Below are positions 57,265 to 64,000 of a DNA stretch of 64,000 bases, piece after piece. Origin of the DNA: Tragulus kanchil. Taxonomy: Eukaryota; Chordata; Mammalia; Artiodactyla; Tragulidae. The translations under genes were made by a program, and so were the position numbers. How positions within the stretch are numbered: the stretch's first letter is position 1; each line of letters begins with the position of its first letter. The notes under the pieces are model-generated. The model did not search any database. It saw only the letters and a program-made list of their open reading frames with translations, and was not told where the DNA came from. The stretch lies in assembly GCA_022376925.1 (NCBI GenBank), contig JAIOJX010000032.1:201062939-201126938 (forward strand). The letters are read 5' to 3'.

Positions 57265-57412
57265 GAGATGACTGCATGGCATTACCAGCTCAGTGGACAT
57301 GAGTTTGAGCAAACACTGGGAGATGATGAAGGACAGGGAAGCCTGGTGTGCTTCAGTCCATGGGGTTGCAACGAGTTGGACATAACTTAGTGACTGAACA
57401 ACAACATCCCCT
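57265..57412 (+). mobile_element. ART2/Bov-A type ruminant SINE fragment
   Basis: 'gatgactgcatggcattacc', 'agctcagtggacatgagttt', 'gagcaaacactgggagatga', 'acagggaagcctggtgtgct', 'ccatggggttgcaacgagtt', 'ggacataacttagtgactga', followed by ACAACAAC. This is the BovB-derived part of ruminant SINEs and supports the ruminant assignment. Confidence 0.85.
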
Positions 57413-57899
57413 GACAAGAGGAGGAACATGCAGGGCACTGAGATGAGAAGAAAGAGAAGGGGAAGTAACACCACGCTTTAATAGACACAGCAGTCCTGCA
57501 CCCTGAATGATCATTTTGTCTTACTGTGAACCATTCCTAAAATTTTAGTGATTTCCACTGTTCCAAGATGCTTTCTCATTTTCCCCTCAGTAGCCACCAT
57601 GTCTGCCAGAACTGAAGAAGTCAAAGAAGAAGTCAATATTAGTGGAAGAAGCATTAGGCCAAATAGAGACTTATTTAACCTCTGGGATCTACCTATCTTG
57701 AGCCTCAGTTTTCCCACCTGCCACATACTTAACCCAGGCTTCTGATGACTAAACCAGGCAGCCTAAGTGACAATATCCAAGATATTGCCTGGCACATAAG
57801 AACACCAATTTGTTCCTGAGACCTGTGGGGCAGTCCTCAAGGATTCTATGGGGAGTATGGACTTGTGGCAGACTGGAGTGGAAGAAAAGGTAGGAGGCT
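57413..57899. other. Unique noncoding DNA
   Basis: A MIR-like scrap may lie at 57670-57730 ('tttaacctctgggatctacc', 'gagcctcagttttcccacct'). No exon recognised. Confidence 0.45.
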
Positions 57900-58269
57900 C
57901 AGTTCTTCTGAATTTTTGGTTCTGGGAGGCAGGTTCAAAGAACAGGTATCTCAAGACAGGCCAGGTCCTCTACTAAGGGAACACAGGAGAGAGAGCAGGC
58001 AGATACACAGAACCCTATCCAAGATAAGTGGGTTGTGAGGGTCATGAGGTTAAGATGTCAAGAATTCATGAGAGAACTGGCACCATGGAGCCAGCCATGC
58101 CTGCTGGGGAGCCTGGGAGTACCAAACAGAGAGGCTGGCAAGCTGTAGTTACAAGGGTGTCTTCCTTTAGTGGCTTCTCAAAGCTGCTACACCGCTAAGA
58201 ACAGACTTTCCTTGGCCTCAACAAAGGCAGCCCATACCAGCAAAACTATTGTGTTGGGGGAAATTTGTT

Positions 58270-58292
58270 TGTGTGTGTGTGTGTGTGTGTAT
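58270..58292 (+). repeat. (TG)n microsatellite
   Basis: About 10 TG units followed by TATAATTCACACC. Second copy at about 59384-59405. Confidence 0.9.
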
Positions 58293-58639
58293 AATTCACA
58301 CCCTTAGCTGAATGATGAAGATTTATGAGTTTCCTCCAGCCTGATAAGGCTCTGTCTTGAAGCACTTACTAAAAAGCTCTTCCTTAAAGTTTCCTTGTCT
58401 CTTACTCCCAAGTTGCAAAACTAATTCTCAAATAGGCCGCCTCAGGGGCCCAGGGCAGGTGTCCAACATCCACCCTGAGGAATCAGGAAGGCATCTGAAA
58501 CTTCGTATGTAAATGGGGGCCTGGGTAGGGCCTTCTCCCCCTTCTGAAACCTCTCAGACTAGAGCTGAATTCCTCCTTCAGTCACCCTGTGCGAAGCGGC
58601 AGCTCGGCACTGTGTGACCTCATCTGGTGACGACATCAC

Positions 58640-58765
58640 CATACAGCGGGTAGCTCGGACAGTACAGACTCCACCTGCCACGCGGGAGACCTGGGCTCGA
58701 TCCCTGGGTTGGGAAGATCCCCTGGAAAAGGGCATGGCAACCCACTCCAATGGGTGCCAAAGCCA
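58640..58765 (+). mobile_element. Bov-tA type SINE, sense, partial
   Basis: 'gcgggtagctcggacagtac', 'agactccacctgccacgcgg', 'gagacctgggctcgatccct', 'gggttgggaagatcccctgg', 'ggcatggcaacccactccaa'. This is the tRNA half. Second copy at about 59753-59879. Confidence 0.85.
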
Positions 58766-58814
58766 CCCCTAGCTGACGTGAGGGGTGCAGCTAGGGGTAT
58801 CACCTGGAAAACTG

Positions 58815-58977
58815 GTTTAATATTTCTTTATTTGGCTGTGTCAGGTCTCAGCCACAGCATGCAGAATCTTCCATCGTGGCCAAGAGCTCCCAAGCTGTGC
58901 TGCGTGGGTTTAGTTGCTCTACAGCATGCGGGATCTTATTTCTCCAACCAGGGATCAAAACTATGTCCCTTGCATTG
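58815..58977 (-). mobile_element. CHR-like SINE, antisense, cut by duplication junction
   Basis: 'tatttctttatttggctgtg', 'tcaggtctcagccacagcat', 'gctgcgtgggtttagttgct', 'ctacagcatgcgggatctta', then cut at 58977. The copy at about 59930-60132 continues to 'attaccaaagaattccctgg', the tRNA end. Confidence 0.8.
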
Positions 58978-59929
58978 GGCCTGACGATTGGGTCCCTTTA
59001 GTGCTCTAACAGCAGTTCTTCTGAATTTTTGGTTCTGGGAGGCAGGTTCAAAGAACAGGTATCTCAAGACAGGCCAGGTCCTCTACTAAGGGAACACAGG
59101 AGAGAGAGCAGGCAGATACACAGAAACCCTATCCAAGATAAGTGGGTTGTGAGGGTCATGAGGTTAAGATGTCAAGAATTCATGAGAGAACTGGCACCAT
59201 GGAGCCAGCCATGCCTGCTGGGGAGCCTGGGAGTACCAAACAGAGAGGCTGGTAAGCTGTAGTTACAAGGGTGTCTTCCTTTAGTGGCTTCTCAAAGCTG
59301 CTACACCGCTAAGAACAGACTTTCCTTGGCCTCAACAAAGGCAGCCCATACCAGCAAAACTATTGTGTTGGGGGAAATTTGTTTGTGTGTGTGTGTGTGT
59401 GTGTATAATTCACACCCTTAGCTGAATGATGAAGATTTATGAGTTTCCTCCAGCCTGATAAGGCTCTGTCTTGAAGCACTTACTAAAAAGCTCTTCCTTA
59501 AAGTTTCCTTGTCTCTTACTCCCAAGTTGCAAAACTAATTCTCAAATAGGCCGCCTCAGGGGCCCAGGGCAGGTGTCCAACATCCACCCTGAGGAATCAG
59601 GAAGGCATCTGAAACTTCGTATGTAAATGGGGGCCTGGGTAGGGCCTTCTCCCCCTTCTGAAACCTCTCAGACTAGAGCTGAATTCCTCCTTCAGTCACC
59701 CTGTGCGAAGCGGCAGCTCGGCACTGTGTGACCTCATCTGGTGACGACATCACCATACAGCGGGTAGCTCGGACAGTACAGACTCCACCTGCCACGCGGG
59801 AGACCTGGGCTCGATCCCTGGGTTGGGAAGATCCCCTGGAAAAGGGCATGGCAACCCACTCCAATGGGTGCCAAAGCCACCCCTAGCTGACGTGAGGGGT
59901 GCAGCTAGGGGTATCACCTGGAAAACTGG

Positions 59930-60132
59930 TTTAATATTTCTTTATTTGGCTGTGTCAGGTCTCAGCCACAGCATGCAGAATCTTCCATCGTGGCCAAGAG
60001 CTCCCAAGCTGTGCTGCGTGGGTTTAGTTGCTCTACAGCATGCGGGATCTTATTTCTCCAACCAGGGATCAAAACTATGTCCCTTGCATTGAAAGGCAGA
60101 TTTTTAACCCTTGGATTACCAAAGAATTCCCT
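59930..60132 (-). mobile_element. CHR-like SINE, antisense, complete copy
   Basis: Same insertion as 58815-58977, but with the tRNA-like end intact after 'tgcattgaaaggcagatttt'. Confidence 0.8.
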
Positions 60133-61230
60133 GGGAAGCTTTTTAAAGTCCCACTTACGACTAAGCTTCTGTCAACTAGAGGTTTGCATTTTGTCAGTCT
60201 GGGATAGAGTCAGAATAATGATCCAAACAGCTACCGACCAGTAAGGCATGAGCCCAGGCAGTCAGATGATGCCAGCAGCATCCCATACCTCCATGTCCAC
60301 ACTGAACGCCAACCCCAGACAGGGCCTAATTATCAATATGCTTAAAAAGCAGCCCAGGTGATCCAAACATGCAGCCAGAGGGGAGAACTGTTGGGCTAGA
60401 CTTTGCCTCTAAGTCCACGTCCAGTGACTGAAGACTCTTCCACACAAGGGAACAGCTCCCAAATTGACTTAAGACACTGCGCTACAAAAGAAAGCTAGGG
60501 GGTGAAGTTGTAATCACAGGACGCACAGCCAGGACTGCACGGGTTTTAAGGGTGTTTGAGACTCCGGTACCTCTAACAGTGCCTGCCACGCAGGAGGGGG
60601 GTCAGCAGCATCTGATCATGAGTGAATAGCACTGACCCCCTACGGGCTCCTGTCGTGAGGCTAAATGAAACACACAACCCCATGGAGGAGGCATGAGCAG
60701 ATACTGCTCATGTACTCTGTAGAAGAGGGTTTACTTTTATTGAATGAAGGGAAGGGGGTGCTGTTGCTCGTTTTTCACATCAAGTATTTGCAGAGAAATC
60801 ACTGAGCAGTTTAGAAGAAAATGAAGATTTCTTGCCTTTGTGCAGCCACCCCATCCCAAGTCGTCTCCTGGGTCGAAGGAAGTGTGTCGTGTGCGTGTGC
60901 TCCTAGTCTCACCAACCAAAGCCTAACATTCTGAGGACGATTCGGCTCTTCCTGAGCCCCTCGGTCTGTCCCTGCGCCTGCTGTCAGAGCCCGGAACCAG
61001 GATGGCCCCTCGTCCAGGCTTCTCCTGCCCCAGTCCCCTCGTCCCCTCCAGCACTGACCCACTTCTGCCGTCTGCGCCATAGTGCGGGTCTCTGGCTGAA
61101 TTGGAAAAAGGAAAAAAAAAACAGCCATTAGGAATCTTAATGAGACCAAGTTCATTTCATTATGTTGTCATTTCATATTTCACCGCTTCGACGGTGAAGG
61201 CACAGGAGACCCCAGAGGGCCTTTCTGCTC
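60133..61230. other. Unique noncoding DNA
   Basis: No gene recognised. An antisense 114-codon frame (60811-61155) begins with a hydrophobic stretch but has no family signature. An A-run lies at 61117-61126. A MIR-like fragment may lie near 60600-60700. Confidence 0.4.
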
Positions 61231-61439
61231 TGCGCACAGGGTGGAGAGGCAGGAGGAGAAAGCGGGGACAAGGCTGACAGACAGGAGGAGACCACGCCCC
61301 CTCCCAGCCCACACCAAAATCAAAGTGCGGGCGGCGTTCAGTGAGGAGAGCCAGATACCCAGGCTGAAGGAGCACCTTTCCTTACAGAGGGGGCTCCGAT
61401 CAAACCAGGGCAGGAAGGGAGGAGCCCTCCTCAGCGCCG

Positions 61440-61700
61440 AGCTCTCGCGTGTTCTCAAATACAAACAGAGCTGGCCTCGGGGCATCATAGAAATTGCCAT
61501 TATAAATTCAGATGGTGCACCAGGGGGTGCCTCATTTTCTATTATTGTGGTTGGTCTCATGGGCATCGCCAGCAATAGGATCTCAAAAGTGCAAGTGCTA
61601 CCCCCGGGGGCACCGTTAGAAACACATTATTTTAAAGCACCGCAATAAAGCATGAACTCAAACAACTTCATTGAAATAAAGATTAATATGGAACATGTGT
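61440..61700. promoter_or_regulatory. Candidate highly conserved noncoding element
   Basis: Non-repeat block with the texture of an ultraconserved-type element: 'ttctcaaatacaaacagagc', 'gcatcatagaaattgccatt', 'ataaattcagatggtgcacc', 'ttttctattattgtggttgg', 'tctcatgggcatcgccagca', 'cattattttaaagcaccgca', 'acttcattgaaataaagatt'. It holds ATTATTGT (SOX-like) and TGTGGTT (RUNX-like) strings. Frames are open on both strands (131 and 135 codons) without a known domain. Coding use of a short exon cannot be fully excluded. Confidence 0.4.
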
Positions 61701-62186
61701 TCCTCAGCTTCCTCCCACCCACACAACCCATAACCCATTTCGTTCTCCCCCTACACACACCTGGTGGTCCACTCCTTGGACCACCTGCCCAGCCTGCAGT
61801 GCAGTGCTTGATAAGATATGGGACATAGAGCTTGGGTGAGCGCAAGAGATGAGCACCTAGGAAGGCCCAATCATGCCAGACACAAAGAGAAGCAGGAGAG
61901 ACCACTCTTGAGATTCCAGGCTCATTAGCCAGGGGGATGCAGGGGGCGGGGGAGGGGGAAAAAGGACGACACTGGAGTAGAAAGTCCTGGGTCTCTCCAG
62001 CTTCAGCCATTAAGTAGAGACATGAACCCGAGGATATCATTTAACCCCGCAGACCCTCAATTATGTTTTCTCTAAAAGAAAACTAAATGTCCTTAGTATT
62101 CCTGTTTCACAGGGTTATGGTGAGAACGAAGCAAGGTAAGACAGGTTGTAGGAAATGTCATTAGAACTAGAACATACCATCCCAGC
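61701..62186. other. Unique noncoding DNA with a weak MIR piece
   Basis: A weak sense MIR-like stretch lies at about 62020-62150 ('ggatatcatttaaccccgca', 'cctgtttcacagggttatgg'). A G-rich run lies at 61938-61962. Confidence 0.4.
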
Positions 62187-62673
62187 ATAAGATCCATGCT
62201 ACATTTTATTGTGCTGCATAGACGTTACACTTTTTACACGTTAGAAGGTTTTAGCGGCCCTGTGTCAAGCAAGTGTATTGGTGCAATTTTTCCAATAGCA
62301 TTTGCTCACTTCATGTCTCAGTGTCACCTTTGGTAATCCTCACATATTTCAAGATTCCTCATTATTATTATATTTGTTATGATGACCTGTGATCAGTGAT
62401 CTCTGATGTTTCTGTTGAAAAATAAATTACAACTTACTGCAGCTCCAGACAATGGTTAGCATTTTTGCAATAAAGTACTTTTTAATTAAGGTATGTACAT
62501 TGTTTTTTAGACATAATGCTATTTCACACTTCATAGAGTACAGTACAGTGTAAACATAGCTTTTTACATGTACTGGGAAACCAAAGAATTCACATGCCTC
62601 AATTTATTGCCATATTTGCTTTACTTTGGTGGTCTGGAACCTTACCCATAATAACTCCAAGGAATGTCAGTAT
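62187..62673 (+). mobile_element. Tigger1-like nonautonomous DNA transposon
   Basis: Internal-deletion derivative resembling the two ends of Tigger1 (TcMar-Tigger). The 5' side reads 'acattttattgtgctgcata', 'agcatttgctcacttcatgt', 'gtgatcagtgatctctgatg'. The 3' side reads 'caataaagtactttttaatt', 'ttttttagacataatgctat', 'gtactgggaaaccaaagaat', 'ctttactttggtggtctgga', ending in the TIR-like 'ccaaggaatgtcagtata'. No transposase remains. The family is recognised from memory of the consensus. Confidence 0.75.
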
Positions 62674-64000
62674 ACCCTTCCACAGGGTGCAGTCCTGGGA
62701 AAGAGTCTCATCGTTCTCTGGCCACTGAGTCATAGCTAGAAACCAAGCAAGGCCCACCACCAGTAGACATAACACCTTTTTCTCAGCTCAACCCACCTGG
62801 GGAATTGCGGGCAGCTGGGGCTTGAACGTTTAGGCTTTTTGTCCTTTTATGCACAGGCTCAGGAGATGCAAGCAGTATGGTAGAAGTGGACTGGTGAAAA
62901 AGAAAACAGATGACCTTCCACCAGACAGGAGCAAAAAAGAGATGTGCTCTGAGGAGAGCAACAGTGATCAAACAAAATAACCATACTGAGCATCCTCGCC
63001 TTCCCTTCCACTGGAGAGCACGGAGCGCCTTCCTCGCAGCCTCTAATCTCCATGGGAAGTGGGGGTAAGAGACAGCCTTGCCTCCATAGGTCAGATGAGG
63101 CACAGAGAGCTTATCAAAGCAGGAGGGAAAACCAGGAGTAGGACACCCAGATCTTGGCCTCCGATCCAGTTGCCTACCCTTAGAACCTAGGTCTTACAGA
63201 GGAGTATTTAAAAGTAGTTCTCACTGAAGGGGAAAACCCTATCATCAGATAGGGTTGCCTGCCATGAATTAACAGACAAAAAATAAAATATATGCTGCAG
63301 GGCTGGCCTTTCATTCATCTAGGTCCAAAGAAGGACTCAGGAGCCTCCCTGAGATCTTGCCGTCCGTAGCCTAGGATGACCACACAGGGGTGGCCGGGAG
63401 CACCCAGAGACGCGCCCCCACCCCCAGTGGGGGATGAGGTAACACTGAGTGCCTGGCCCAGGGGGTTAGGACAAAACTCCCTGCCTTGACAACTGTTCGT
63501 GTCATGCAGGAGGAGAAGGACTAATTGAAAGTCGATGCCCCAAAAATAAATTACAACTTACTGCAGCTCCAGACAATGGTTAGCATTTTTGCAATAAAGT
63601 ACTTTTTAATTAAGGTATGTACATTGTTTTTTAGACATAATGCTATTTCACACTTCATAGAGTACAGTACAGTGTAAACATAGCTTTTTACATGTACTGG
63701 GAAACCAAAGAATTCACATGCCTCAATTTATTGCCATATTTGCTTTACTTTGGTGGTCTGGAACCTTACCCATAATAACTCCAAGGAATGTCAGTATACC
63801 CTTCCACAGGGTGCAGTCCTGGGAAAGAGTCTCATCGTTCTCTGGCCACTGAGTCATAGCTAGAAACCAAGCAAGGCCCACCACCAGTAGACATAACACC
63901 TTTTTCTCAGCTCAACCCACCTGGGGAATTGCGGGCAGCTGGGGCTTGAACGTTTAGGCTTTTTTTGTCCTTTTTATGCACAGGCTCAGGAGATGCAAGC
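62418..64000 (+). repeat. Direct duplication 16 (copies 62418-about 62870 and 63542-64000, open at window end)
   Basis: Offset 1124. Copy B begins in an A-run (CAAAAATAAATTAC), runs through the 3' half of the Tigger-like element and reaches the window edge. Differences are homopolymers only: T5 versus T7 (about 62837/63961) and T4 versus T5 (about 62845). Copy A probably continues to about 63540, so copy B is cut by the window end. Confidence 0.9.
62674..63541. other. Unique noncoding DNA
   Basis: No repeat or exon recognised. The antisense 106-codon frame 62783-63103 includes a hydrophobic segment but no domain. C-rich and G-rich runs lie near 63415-63436. Confidence 0.45.

Larger units (their letters stand above)
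57900..60091 (+). repeat. Direct duplication 15 (copies 57900-58977 and 59013-60091)
   Basis: Offset 1113, shifting by one through an A-run difference (GAACCC versus GAAACCC near 58010/59124). Copy A ends inside an antisense CHR-like SINE at 'tgtcccttgcattg'. Its proper end is seen only after copy B ('attaccaaagaattccctgg', 60113-60132). Confidence 0.95.

Noticed and set aside
61241..61648. 135-codon frame as a coding exon
   Set aside because: No recognisable protein domain. The opposite strand is equally open. The region is better explained as a conserved noncoding element, though a short exon cannot be strictly excluded.
1514..64000. CRISPR-like or satellite array
   Set aside because: Units are about 1.1 kb, present in two (sometimes three) copies and unrelated to each other. 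There is no spacer/repeat periodicity and no satellite consensus.
1..64000. Endogenous retrovirus or intact LINE-1/BovB coding sequence
   Set aside because: No LTR pair, gag/pol-like frame or long reverse-transcriptase frame was seen on either strand. Only short noncoding LINE-2 3' fragments and SINE pieces are present.

Overview
This is nuclear DNA from a ruminant (or very close cetartiodactyl). The diagnostic evidence is the interspersed repeats. There are several Bov-tA type SINEs on both strands and one ART2/Bov-A type element, all ruminant families. There are also several tRNA-derived CHR/SINE2-like elements with poly(A) tails and still-readable target-site duplications. The background is ordinary ancient mammalian repeat: MIR, L2 and Tigger. 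The species cannot be fixed from the sequence. The CHR-like copies look fairly young, so a lineage where that family stayed active is possible, but this is a weak inference.

I see no convincing protein-coding exon. The open frames are short, lie in repeats or low-complexity Pro/Arg/Ser sequence, or occur twice only because the DNA is written twice. The best gene-related feature is a candidate TATA-type promoter with a noncoding first exon on the minus strand (about 35620 down to 35272). It ends in a near-perfect splice donor and is repeated at 36758-36410. The minus-strand 'intron' below it (about 28.5-34.5 kb) is repeat-poor. It holds a CpG-dense block and AT-rich homeodomain/POU-like motif clusters that look like conserved regulatory DNA. 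Another strong conserved-element candidate lies at 61440-61700.

The dominant structure is a set of 16 direct duplications, each about 1.0-1.2 kb long, head to tail, with 0-90 bp between copies. Copy-A starts are near 1514, 5179, 7124, 11063, 12933, 17052, 21311, 28573, 31748, 35024, 42372, 48051, 50116, 52077, 57900 and 62418. The outer boundaries are clean. The inner junctions are deletion-ridden and often contain a corrupted version of the true continuation, and copies differ mostly in homopolymer lengths. One SINE insertion appears as a left half, a whole and a right half. This is best explained by failed gap closure or unmerged contig overlaps, not biology. Removing the redundancy (offsets sum to about 17.9 kb) gives a real locus of roughly 46 kb.

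Layout: 0-28 kb is intergenic or intronic, with L2/MIR, Bov-tA and CHR SINEs. The 28-37.6 kb interval is repeat-poor, CpG-richer and contains the promoter candidate. From 37.6 to 64 kb it is again repeat-rich, with SINE clusters at 42-44, 48-52 and 58-60 kb and a Tigger1-like nonautonomous DNA transposon at 62.2-62.7 kb. No novel biological system is supported.
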